From Lysobacter solisilvae (GTDB lineage Bacteria > Pseudomonadota > Gammaproteobacteria > Xanthomonadales > Xanthomonadaceae): DNA of 64,000 nucleotides. The position numbers were made by a program, and so were the translations under genes. The DNA lies in contig NZ_CP071518.1 of NCBI RefSeq assembly GCF_016613535.2, positions 3,658,001 through 3,722,000 on the forward strand, written 5' to 3'. Positions 55,925 through 64,000 of this stretch are shown here, in pieces. The first letter of the stretch is position 1; every line of letters starts with the position of its first letter. The notes below the pieces were generated by a model that saw only the letters and a program-made list of their open reading frames with translations, searched no databases and was not told where the DNA came from.

Positions 55925-57719
55925 TCACTTGCTGTCGACCTGCAGCACCGCCAGGAAGGCTTCCTGCGGAATCTCCACCCGGCCCACCTGCTTCATCCGC
56001 TTCTTGCCCTCTTTCTGCTTCTCGAGGAGCTTCTTCTTGCGGCTGATGTCGCCGCCGTAGCACTTGGCCAGCACGTTCTTGCGCATCGCCTTGACCGTGC
56101 TGCGCGCGATGATCTGCGCGCCGATGGCGGCCTGGATGGCGACGTCGAACATCTGCCGGGGGATGAGTTCCTTCATCTTCTCGCACAGCTCGCGGCCCCG
56201 GCGATCGGCGTGGTTGCGGTGGCAGATGCTGCTCAGCGCGTCGACCTTGTCGCCGTTGATCAGCGTGTCCACGCGCACGAACGGACCGGGCTCGAAGCGC
56301 AGGAAGTGGTAGTCCAGCGAGGCATAGCCGCGCGACACCGACTTGAGCTTGTCGAAGAAGTCCAGCACCACTTCGGCCATCGGCAGCTCGTAGCTGATCT
56401 GCACCTGGCTGGCCATGTACTGGATGCCGACCTGCACGCCTCGCTTGTCCTCGCACAGCTTGATCACGTTGCCGATGTATTCCGGCGGCGTGAGGATGTT
56501 GGCGCGGATGATCGGTTCGCGGATCTCCTGGACCAGGTTGGCCTGCGGCAGCTTGGCCGGGTTGTCCATCGGGATCACGGTGCCGTCGGTCTTGAGCACT
56601 TCGTAGATCACCGTCGGCGCGGTGCTGATCAGGTTGAGGTTGTATTCGCGCTCCAGCCGCTCCTGCACGATTTCCATGTGCAGCATGCCCAGGAAGCCGC
56701 AGCGGAAGCCGAAGCCCATCGCTTCGGAGCTCTCCGGCTCGAACTTCAGGGCGGCGTCGTTGAGCCGGAGCTTGTCCAGCGCCTCGCGCAACGCGGGATA
56801 GTCCTCGGCATCGACCGGAAACAGGCCGGCGAACACGCGCGGCTGCATGGCCTCGAAGCCCGGTAGCGCAGTGGCGGCAGGATCGGAGGCCAGGGTGAGC
56901 GTGTCGCCCACGGGGGCGCCATGGACGTCCTTGATGCTGGCGTTGATCCAGCCCACCTCACCCGCACCGAGCCTGGCCAGCGGCTTGCGCTTGGGCGTGA
57001 AAACGCCCACGCCGTCGACCTGGTGGACGCGACCGGTCGACATGACGAGGATCTTGGTGCCGGGGACGATCTCGCCCTGCATCACGCGCACCAGCGAGAC
57101 CACGCCCAGGTAGTTGTCGAACCACGAGTCGATGATCAGCGCCTGCAGCTTGGTGGTGTCGCGCGGCTTGGGCGGCGGGATCCGGTGCACGATGGCTTCC
57201 AGCACCTCGATCACGTTCAGGCCGGTCTTGGCGCTGATGGCCACCGCGTCCTCGGCGTCGATGCCGATCACCGCCTCGATCTCGGCCTTGGCGCGGTCGA
57301 CATCGGCGGTGGGCAGGTCGATCTTGTTGAGCACCGGGACCACTTCCAGCCCCTGCTCCACGGCGGTGTAGCAGTTGGCCACCGACTGGGCCTCCACGCC
57401 CTGCGCGGCGTCGACCACCAGCAGCGCGCCTTCGCAGGCGGCGAGCGAGCGGCTGACTTCGTAGCTGAAGTCGACGTGGCCCGGCGTGTCGATGAAGTTG
57501 AGCTGGTAGGTCAGCCCGTCGCGCGCCGTGTAGGGCAGCGAAACCGACTGGGCCTTGATGGTGATGCCGCGCTCGCGCTCGATGGGATTGGAGTCGAGGA
57601 CCTGCGCTTCCATCTCGCGGGCTTCCAGGCCACCGCACAGCTGGATGATGCGGTCGGCCCAGGGTCGATTTGCCGTGGTCGACGTGGGCGATGATGGAGA
57701 AATTGCGGATCAGATGCAT
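55925..57719 (-). pseudogene. lepA: elongation factor 4 (LepA), frameshifted near the start as read
   Basis: About 597 codons after correction. Ribosomal back-translocase GTPase. G1 [11 protein letters not shown]2 [11 protein letters not shown]3 [13 protein letters not shown]4 NKIDLP and the C-terminal domain ([32 protein letters not shown]) are all present. The N-terminal [20 protein letters not shown] is in one frame and [19 protein letters not shown] onward is in the next. One extra G (CCC at 57658-57660 on the plus strand) is enough; the corrected joint is STLADRIIQL. lepA is highly conserved, so a base-call error is favoured. Confidence 0.93.
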
Positions 57720-57907
57720 ACGGGCGGCGGACAGCCGTCTTCCGGAAAGTTAACGCGCGATTATCGCACAGGCGACTGCGCCCGCCTTGAGGCGGACGCA
57801 GTCGTGGGCTCGCTGGTTGTCACGGCCACCAGCGCAGCCGGGCTCCCTCGCGGGCGGCAAACCGGCCGCTGGGGACCCCGGGGTGGCCGGAGCGGGCGCC
57901 TGCGGGC

Positions 57908-59438
57908 TCAGCCCGCTTCGGCCTCGCCCGCGGTGACGGCGACGAACTGGGTCTGCTGGCCGCGACGCACGAGCAGCATGACCGTCTGACCTTGCCGGAC
58001 GCCGTTCAGGGCGCGATCCAGCGCCGCCGCGTCGCCGACACTGGCCCGTCCCACCGACAGGATGATGTCGCCGGCCTGCAGACCGGCCTCGCCCGCGGCG
58101 TCCCCGATCTTGGCCAGGCGCACGCCTTCACCCGCCTGCAGCCCCATTTGCTGGCGCTCGGCGCTGGTCAGGTCGCGTCCCACCCAGGCCCAGCGGATTG
58201 CCCCGGCCCGTGGCCGGTGCTTCCTCACGGTCGCCCGGCGCGGGCGCATCCGCGGCACCGCCGGCAAAGGTTTCATCGAGCGCGTCCAGAGTGACGGTCA
58301 CGTCGCGCGGCTTGCCCTCGCGCAGGATGCTCAGGCGCACCTTCGAACCCGGCGCCAGGCCGCCGATCAAGGGCGGCAGGTCGCTGGACACGATCACCGG
58401 CTTGCCGTTGACGGCCCGGATGACGTCCATCCGCTCCACGCCCGCGCGCCCCGCGGCGCTGCCGGGGAGGATTTCGAACACGAGCGCGCCGGTGGAATCG
58501 GGCAGGCCGAGGCCGCGCGCTTCGTCGGCATTGATCGCCTGGACGCGGACGCCCAGCTGTCCGCGGCTGACCTTGCCGGTCGCCTTGAGCTGGTCGACCG
58601 CGTTCATCGCCACGTCGATCGGAATGGCGAAGCTCACGCCCATGTAGCCGCCCGAATTGCTGAAGATCTGCGAGTTGATGCCCACGACCTCGCCGGAGGT
58701 GTTCAGCAGCGGGCCGCCGGAGTTGCCCCGGTTGATGGCCACGTCGGTCTGGATGAAGGGCACGTAGCGCTGGTCGGCATAGGGATTGGCGCGGCCGACG
58801 GCGCTGACGATGCCGGCGGTCACCGACTGGTCCAGGCCGAACGGGGAGCCGATGGCCACGACCCACTGCCCCGGGCGCAGCCGGGAGGAGTCGCCCAGCC
58901 GCAGGGCCGGCAGATTGGTGGCGGAGACCTTGAGCAGGGCGACGTCGGACTGCGCGTCACTGCCGACCACCTTGGCCTTCAGCTCGCGACGGTCGGACAG
59001 GCGGATGGTGACCGTGTCCGCGCCTTCGACCACGTGGTGGTTGGTCAGCACGTAACCGTCCGTGGAGATGAGGAATCCGGTACCCATCGCACGACCGCGC
59101 GGACCTTCGGGCACCTGCGGCGCGTCGGGCCCTTCGAACATGCCCGGCGGCAGCATGCGCCGGAAGATCTCGGGGATTTCCTCCCCGCCGGGCTGGGTCC
59201 GGCTGACGCGTTGCGGCGACGCCTCCGCACTGACATTGACCACGGCTGGCCCCACGCGGTCCACCAGGGCGGTGAAATCCGGCAGTCCGGTGACCAGGGG
59301 CGCCGCCGGCGCGGATGACTGCGCGGTGGTGGCGGCGGCAGCGGTCGCAGCGTTGCCGGGAGGCTGCGCGGTGCAGGCGACCGGAAGGGTGGCGGCGAGG
59401 ACGCCGAGCACGGCCAGGGAGCGAAGCGATCGGTTCAT
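57908..59438 (-). pseudogene. mucD: periplasmic serine protease MucD/DegQ-type, frameshifted before PDZ2 as read
   Basis: About 510 codons. Signal peptide (about 1-22), trypsin-like domain with catalytic His135 (TNHHVV), Asp165 (QSDVALL), Ser240 (GNSGG), PDZ1 (VSRGQLGVRVQAINA) and PDZ2 (GEGVRLAKIGDAAGEAGLQAGDI). After residue about 410 the frame moves by +1 somewhere between 58179 and 58204, in one of the CCC/CCCC runs; the first frame would otherwise end in unrelated residues at 58128. PDZ2 then runs cleanly to 57908. It degrades misfolded periplasmic proteins and lies directly downstream of rpoE and rseA, as in xanthomonads. A base-call error is likely. Confidence 0.9.
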
Positions 59439-59627
59439 GGGTGTGCGCGAGGTGTGGGGGGAAGGGAAAACGCGCGGCGGAGCCGCACGCAGGTGACCTC
59501 GAACGGATTAGCAGGAACCGGAACCGGTATGCAGGCACCGGCAGACACAAACGGGGAACCTCCAGCGATCCGGGGTATCCGGACGGGAACCGGGCCCGGG
59601 GACGTCGCCTGTCTCACGTCCCGTTCG

Positions 59628-60503
59628 TCAGGGCGGCGGAACATCCTCGTCCTGTGTCGCGGGCGGCTGCGTCACTTTCGGTTCGAAGGGATAGAAGGAT
59701 GGCGAAGGCGCGGCACCACCGAGCCCGACCGTGAAGGCGCCAGCGGCCGCCGAATCCGGCAGCACGGCGCGGGGCCAGGGACGCGTGACGACGTCATCGA
59801 CCGGCGGGTGGAAGGGCTGGGCCGGCGCGGCGGCGACGACGGTGACAGCCGGTGCCTCCGGCTGGGCCGCGCCTGCGGCGGCCGGACGGGAACGGGTGAT
59901 GGTCCGGGCCGGGCGCGGTGACGAGGCCAACCGGGTCGGGACCGGCGCAGGCGCCGGCGCGACGGCAATGACGGAGTCATCGCCACCCGTGGTCGCGGGC
60001 GGGGGCGTCGCAATCGCGGGGAGGGTGGACGGCGTCACCTGCTGGGCTACCGCAGGCGGGGCCTGGGAACCGGACGGAGACGAAAACGGCTTGACCACCA
60101 GCACGGCCGCCAGCGCAACCGAGGCGGCCAGCGCCGCGCCACCTGCCCAGCGGCCCCACGCGGCGGGCCGGGCCCTGGCGGGGACGACCGGCTGCGCCTG
60201 CACCTGCCCCGCGGGGATCTGGCCCAGCGCCCGTACGACGCCCTCGGCGAAGTGCACGGGCGCCGCGGCGGTCGATTCCCCGCGCAGCAGGTCGCCGAGC
60301 ATCTGCCAGCGGCCGCAGGTGTCCTGCCATTGCACGTCGTGTTCGAGTCGCTTCAGCGCGAACCGCGTGGCGTCACCCGGCAGCTCGCCGTCGAACAGCG
60401 CGCTGAGGGTCTCGCGATCGTCGCGCGGCTGGAGCGCCGGCGTAGGCCCGCCGACGCCGTGGGCTTCGTGATTGCCGCCGCCTTGGTTTGAACCGCCCGT
60501 CAT
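59628..60503 (-). CDS. rseA: anti-sigma-E factor, RseA-like
   Basis: 291 aa. The N-terminal cytoplasmic domain (about 25-85) has the RseA signature RETLSALFDGELPGD and WQMLGDLLRGE. One transmembrane helix (about 120-142, WAGGAALAASVALAAVLVV) is followed by a Pro/Ala/Thr-rich periplasmic tail. It overlaps the rpoE stop by four bases (ATGA), hence coupled. No rseB is visible between it and mucD. Confidence 0.9.
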   Translation of the reverse strand: MTGGSNQGGGNHEAHGVGGPTPALQPRDDRETLSALFDGELPGDATRFALKRLEHDVQWQDTCGRWQMLGDLLRGESTAAAPVHFAEGVVRALGQIPAGQVQAQPVVPARARPAAWGRWAGGAALAASVALAAVLVVKPFSSPSGSQAPPAVAQQVTPSTLPAIATPPPATTGGDDSVIAVAPAPAPVPTRLASSPRPARTITRSRPAAAGAAQPEAPAVTVVAAAPAQPFHPPVDDVVTRPWPRAVLPDSAAAGAFTVGLGGAAPSPSFYPFEPKVTQPPATQDEDVPPP

Positions 60504-61129
60504 CGGTGTGCTCGCTCCCGGATGTTCGCGTCCTGGTCCAGCAGGGGTCGCAGTTGCTGGTCGATGGCCTCGCGGGCGCGGAAGATCCGCGAACGCACGG
60601 TGCCGATCGGGCAGTCCATCCTGGCTGCGATCTCCTCGTAACTGAGCCCTTCGACCTCGCGCAGGCTGATGGCCATGCGCAATTCCTCGGGCAAGGCTTC
60701 GACCGCGCGCATCACGGTAAGTTCGATTTCCTGCCGCAACAGTTCATGTTCCGGGGTCGCCGTGTCCCGCAGGCGGCTTCCGGAGTCGTACTGCTCGGCA
60801 TCGACGGCGTCGACGTCATCGGTCGGCGGCCGGCGGTTCTGGGCGACGAGGTGGTTCTTGGCAGTGTTCACGGCGATCCGGTGCAGCCACGTATAGAACT
60901 GGGAGTCGCCCCGGAAATTGGGCAGCGCGCGGTACGCGCGGATGAAGGCCTCCTGCGCCACGTCCTCGCACTCGCTCCAGTCCGAGACGTAACGCCCGAT
61001 GAGGGCGACGATACGGTGCTGGTACTTGCGCACGAGCGCGTCGAACGCGGCGCCATCGCCACGCTGCACGCGCCGGACCAGCTCCTGGTCCAGGTCGGAT
61101 TCCGGGGTCAACGCATTCTCGGCCATCAC
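60500..61129 (-). CDS. rpoE: RNA polymerase sigma factor RpoE (sigma-E/AlgU)
   Basis: 209 aa, extracytoplasmic stress sigma factor. Region 2 has SDWSECEDVAQEAFIRAYRAL and FYTWLHRIAVNTAKNHL; region 4 has LPEELRMAISLREVEGLSYEEIAARMDCPIGTVRSRIFRAREAI. The start is GTG at 61129 or ATG at 61126; GTG is ten bases from AGGAG and therefore slightly better. Own sigma-E type promoter upstream. First gene of rpoE-rseA-mucD. Confidence 0.96.
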   Translation of the reverse strand: MMAENALTPESDLDQELVRRVQRGDGAAFDALVRKYQHRIVALIGRYVSDWSECEDVAQEAFIRAYRALPNFRGDSQFYTWLHRIAVNTAKNHLVAQNRRPPTDDVDAVDAEQYDSGSRLRDTATPEHELLRQEIELTVMRAVEALPEELRMAISLREVEGLSYEEIAARMDCPIGTVRSRIFRAREAIDQQLRPLLDQDANIRERAHR

Positions 61130-61167
61130 CGCGCCGGCACTCCTGTCAGCTCGGTGAGACCGAACCG

Positions 61168-61195
61168 TGGGACCACCCTGGGGAAGAAAAGTTTC
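61168..61195 (-). promoter_or_regulatory. sigma-E type promoter of rpoE
   Basis: On the minus strand GAAACTT (61189-61195) is followed by exactly 16 bases and then TCCCA (61168-61172), matching the sigma-E pattern GGAACTT-N16-TCnnA with one mismatch at the -35. The predicted leader is about 30-40 bases. Confidence 0.72.
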
Positions 61196-61416
61196 ATGGC
61201 ATCAGGGTGCGGTTGCGGACCATACGCTTCAAGCGCCATGCGTCATGGTCGGACCATACGGTTTGACGCCGCGGAAACAAGCTTCCGATCATAGGCCTTC
61301 GCCGCCGGTCGCGCCGCCCTCCCCGGAGGCGGCCGGCAGCGGTCCCGGGTGCCCAGGCACCGTCTCCCGCCACGTTCCCCGCCCCATTTTTCCCCCATTC
61401 TTCAGGAAGGTTCCGC

Positions 61417-63459
61417 ATGATCGCTGGCCTCGACGGTCTACGCCTCCAGCACTGGCAACTGCAACCGCGCGACGACGGCGTGGTGGTGCTGTCGTTCGAT
61501 CGCGCCGGCGCGGCGGTCAACACTTTCGCGCAGGAAGTGCTGATCGAGCTGGACAGCCTGCTCGAACGGCTGGCGCTGGACCCGCCCAAGGGGCTGGTGC
61601 TGCGATCGGCCAAGACGTCCGGCTTCATCGCCGGCGCCGACATCCGCGAATTCGCGCAGTTCGACGCCAAGGGCAATACCGCCGACGCGATCCAGCGGGG
61701 CCAGCAGGTCTTCCAGCGCCTGGCCGAACTGCCCTGCCCCACCGTCGCGGCGATCCACGGCTTCTGCATGGGCGGCGGCACCGAGATCGCGCTGGCCTGC
61801 CGCTACCGCGTCGCCAGCGCGGATGCCTCCACGCGCATCGGCCTGCCCGAAGTGAAGCTCGGCATTTTCCCGGGCTGGGGCGGCAGCGTGCGGCTGCCGC
61901 GCCTGGTGGGCGCGCCGGCCGCCTTCGACATGATGCTGACCGGCCGCTCGCTGTCGGCCTCGGCCGCGCGCGCGATCGGGCTGGTCGACAAGGTCGTCGA
62001 TCCGGCAACCCTCGTGGACGAGGCGGCACGACTGGCCCTGCAGGGCGCGCCCCGCCCGTTCAAGCAGCGCTTCATGGCCTGGGGCACCAACACCTGGATC
62101 GCCCGCAAGGTTCTCGCGCCGATGCTGGTCAAGCAGGTGGCGCGCAAGGCCCGGCGCGAGCACTACCCCGCGCCCTACGCGCTCATCTCCACCTGTGAGC
62201 GCGCCAGCGGCGGCGTGCAGGCGCTGCTGGGCGCCGAACGCAAGGCGGTGGTCAAGCTGGCGTCCACGCCCACCGCGCGCAACCTGATCCGCGTGTTCTT
62301 CCTGCAGGAACGGCTGAAGTCGAGCGGCGGAAAGGACCATGGCATCGAACGCGTGCACGTGATCGGCGCCGGCGTGATGGGCGGCGACATCGCGGCCTGG
62401 TCGGCCTACCGCGGCTTCCAGGTCACGCTCAATGATCGCGAGCAGCGCTTCATCGACAACGCGATGACCCGTTCGGGCGAACTGTTCGCCAGGAAGGTCA
62501 AGGACGAAAGCAAGCGCGCCGCCGTGGCAGCACGCCTGCGCGGCGACCTGGCGGGCGACGGCGCGGCGCAGGCGGACCTGGTGATCGAGGCGATCATCGA
62601 GCAGGCCCAGGCCAAGCGCGACCTGTACGCCGCCGTGGAGCCGCGCATGAAGCCCGGCGCCCTGCTGACCACCAACACCTCGTCGATCCCGCTGGTCGAA
62701 CTGCGCGATCACCTCGCGCGGCCGGCGCAGTTCGCCGGCCTGCACTACTTCAATCCGGTCGCGCTGATGCCGCTGGTGGAGATCATCCGCCACGACGGCA
62801 TGAGCCCGGAGACGGAACAGCGCCTCGCCGCCTTCTGCAAGGCGATCGACAAGCTGCCCGTGCCGGTGGCCGGCACGCCCGGCTTCCTGGTCAACCGCGT
62901 GCTGTTCCCGTACCTGCTCGAGGCGGTGACGGCCCTGTCGGAAGGCATTCCCGGCCCGGTCATCGACAAGGCGGCGGTGAAGTTCGGCATGCCGATGGGG
63001 CCCATCGAACTGGTCGACACCGTGGGCCTCGACGTCGGCGCCGGCGTTGCGGCCGAACTCGCGCCCTTCCTCGGAATCGAAGTTCCCGCCGCGCTGGCCG
63101 GTGGCGTGGAAGCCGGCAAGCGTGGCAAGAAGGACGGACAGGGCCTGTACAAGTGGGAGAACGGCAAGCCGGTGAAGCCGGCCGTCCCCGATGGCTACCG
63201 CACGCCCGATGATCTCGAGGACCGCCTGATCCTGCCGCTGCTCAACGAAGCGGTCGCCTGCCTGCACGAGGGCGTGGTGAGCGATGCCGACCTGCTGGAC
63301 GCCGGCGTGATCTTCGGGACCGGTTTCGCGCCATTCCGTGGCGGCCCGATCCAGTACATCCGCGACACGGGCGTGGACGCGCTGCTTGCGCGTCTGGCTG
63401 CATTGGAAACCCGGTATGGCGCCCGCTTCGCGCCCCGCGCCGGGTGGGACCGCGTCTGA
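61417..63459 (+). CDS. fatty-acid oxidation complex alpha subunit (enoyl-CoA hydratase/3-hydroxyacyl-CoA dehydrogenase)
   Basis: 680 aa. The N-terminal crotonase domain (about 1-190) has both catalytic Glu residues (GGGTEIALACRY and LPEVKLGIFPGWGG) and the oxyanion segment FIAGADIREF. The dehydrogenase domain starts near residue 312 with HVIGAGVMGGDIAAW, and its catalytic His region is GLHYFNPVALMPLVEII. This is the FadB/FadJ architecture without a thiolase partner nearby. The Shine-Dalgarno AGGAAGG precedes the ATG by a proper distance. I leave the symbol open between fadB and fadJ. A long hairpin follows the stop. Confidence 0.93.
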   Translation: MIAGLDGLRLQHWQLQPRDDGVVVLSFDRAGAAVNTFAQEVLIELDSLLERLALDPPKGLVLRSAKTSGFIAGADIREFAQFDAKGNTADAIQRGQQVFQRLAELPCPTVAAIHGFCMGGGTEIALACRYRVASADASTRIGLPEVKLGIFPGWGGSVRLPRLVGAPAAFDMMLTGRSLSASAARAIGLVDKVVDPATLVDEAARLALQGAPRPFKQRFMAWGTNTWIARKVLAPMLVKQVARKARREHYPAPYALISTCERASGGVQALLGAERKAVVKLASTPTARNLIRVFFLQERLKSSGGKDHGIERVHVIGAGVMGGDIAAWSAYRGFQVTLNDREQRFIDNAMTRSGELFARKVKDESKRAAVAARLRGDLAGDGAAQADLVIEAIIEQAQAKRDLYAAVEPRMKPGALLTTNTSSIPLVELRDHLARPAQFAGLHYFNPVALMPLVEIIRHDGMSPETEQRLAAFCKAIDKLPVPVAGTPGFLVNRVLFPYLLEAVTALSEGIPGPVIDKAAVKFGMPMGPIELVDTVGLDVGAGVAAELAPFLGIEVPAALAGGVEAGKRGKKDGQGLYKWENGKPVKPAVPDGYRTPDDLEDRLILPLLNEAVACLHEGVVSDADLLDAGVIFGTGFAPFRGGPIQYIRDTGVDALLARLAALETRYGARFAPRAGWDRV

Positions 63460-63471
63460 GATCCGCGCCTG

Positions 63472-63514
63472 GCGCAGTGGGAGCATCGGTTCTTAACCGT
63501 GCTCCCTGCTGCGC
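63472..63514. other. long imperfect hairpin after the fadB-like gene
   Basis: Three stem blocks: GCGCAG/CTGCGC, GGGAGCA/TGCTCCC and CGGTT/AACCG, with loop CTT and small bulges, giving 18 paired bases. It starts 13 bases past the stop and faces the pilZ end. No T-run, so it is a possible RNA stabiliser or a bidirectional end signal. Confidence 0.6.
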
Positions 63515-63519
63515 GTCGC

Positions 63520-63583
63520 GCATCGGGTGAGATCCGCATCGGGTGAGATCCGCACCGGGTGAGATCCGCATCGGGTGAGATCG
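63520..63583. repeat. 16-base tandem repeat, four copies
   Basis: Unit GCATCGGGTGAGATCC in copies at 63520-63535, 63536-63551, 63552-63567 (one change) and 63568-63583 (last base changed). Not a multiple of 3; found between convergent fadB-like and pilZ genes. Confidence 0.92.
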
Positions 63584-63690
63584 CGCCGTGCGCGCCGGGA
63601 ACGCGCGCAGTTGCATTGACCCCAGGTCCGCAAGTCGGCGCCGGCGCGCGCTGGTGCAAGGCAACGCCGCCCTCGGGCGGCGCTTGCCGG

Positions 63691-64000
63691 CTACATCGTA
63701 TGCGTGGGTCGCTCGGCGGTCAGCGAGCCGGCCAGCAGTGCTTCGATGCGGCCCTTCACGGTTTCGCCTTCGGCTGTGTCGGGGAACTGCACACCGATGC
63801 CCGCGGGACGATTGCCCTGCGCGCCCGGCGGCGTCACCCAGACCACGCGTCCTGCCACCGGCAGGCGCTCGGTCGACTCCGGAAGCGTCAGCAGCATGAA
63901 CACCTCGTCGCCCAGGAAATACCTCCGGGCGGTGGTGACGAAGATGCCGCCATTTTTCAGGAAAGGCATGTACGCGGTGTACAGCGCCGCCTTGTCCTTG
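63691..64000 (-). CDS. pilZ: PilZ-domain protein (type IV pilus), 5' end outside window
   Basis: The visible part, 103 codons, reads KDKAALYTAYMPFLKNGGIF, then FLGDEVFMLLTLPESTERLP and VAGRVVWVTPPGAQGNRPAG. It is the single-domain PilZ protein of type IV pilus assembly. The DxSxxG-type cyclic-di-GMP motif is not obvious, which is usual for this subgroup. The frame is still open at base 64000, so the start, about 20 residues further, is missing. Confidence 0.88.
   Translation of the reverse strand, partial: KDKAALYTAYMPFLKNGGIFVTTARRYFLGDEVFMLLTLPESTERLPVAGRVVWVTPPGAQGNRPAGIGVQFPDTAEGETVKGRIEALLAGSLTAERPTHTM

Overview
The window reads as chromosomal DNA of a high-GC gammaproteobacterium of the Lysobacteraceae/Xanthomonadaceae (Lysobacter or Luteimonas type). 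The main reasons are the rpoE-rseA-mucD-lepA-lepB-rnc-era-recO order, a TonB-dependent receptor of xanthomonad style, abundant cyclic-di-GMP enzymes, a PilZ protein, and an S-methyl-5'-thioinosine phosphorylase in place of MtnN. No phage, plasmid, IS element, rRNA operon or CRISPR array was seen. The only RNA gene recognised is a tRNA-Arg(CCT).

Layout. 1-10 kb: end of a PQQ sugar dehydrogenase, a UbiB-like kinase, ferredoxin-NADP reductase, a membrane LytTR regulator divergent from an acyltransferase, a large GGDEF-EAL protein, a STAS-like protein and glutathione peroxidase. 10-18 kb: TonB receptor (in-frame stop), secreted amidohydrolase, CBS protein, M3 dipeptidase. 18-30 kb: tRNA-Arg, ALDH7, pyrD, murB, DMT transporter, HD-GYP protein, PAP2 phosphatase, ispG, xseA and a second aldehyde dehydrogenase. 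30-40 kb: VWA lipoprotein, a second GGDEF-EAL protein, an ECF sigma factor with its membrane partner, YigZ and an ABC exporter. 40-52 kb: AidB-like acyl-CoA dehydrogenase, FAD monooxygenase, cold-shock protein, then a minus-strand run of ydbH-ydbL-rlmD-CYTH-nagZ-hpt-MTIP. 52-61 kb: recO, era, rnc, DUF4845, lepB, lepA, mucD, rseA and rpoE, all on the minus strand. 61-64 kb: fadB-like gene and the end of pilZ.

The rpoE block looks like the envelope-stress regulon core. A good sigma-E type promoter lies ahead of rpoE, so it is probably autoregulated, and the anti-sigma factor and periplasmic protease follow. The YdbH/YdbL pair fits envelope lipid transport. NagZ, MurB and LepB add other envelope functions. 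Four genes (two GGDEF-EAL, one HD-GYP, one PilZ) make, break or sense cyclic-di-GMP.

The most interesting possible system is the ECF sigma factor, its single-pass membrane partner and the nearby VWA lipoprotein. The last two share the exact 12-residue string ELDAISVTGSRI, which resembles the start of TonB-receptor plug domains. The codons have diverged but the protein has not.

Sequence quality matters here. Seven genes are broken as read. Five +1 shifts (lepA, mucD, the GGDEF-EAL gene at 32 kb, and twice in the ABC exporter) fall in or next to short C/G runs. One gene (PQQ dehydrogenase) appears to have lost two bases, and two (TonB receptor, VWA protein) carry an in-frame TAG. Most of these are probably base-call errors, although the TAGs deserve a check.
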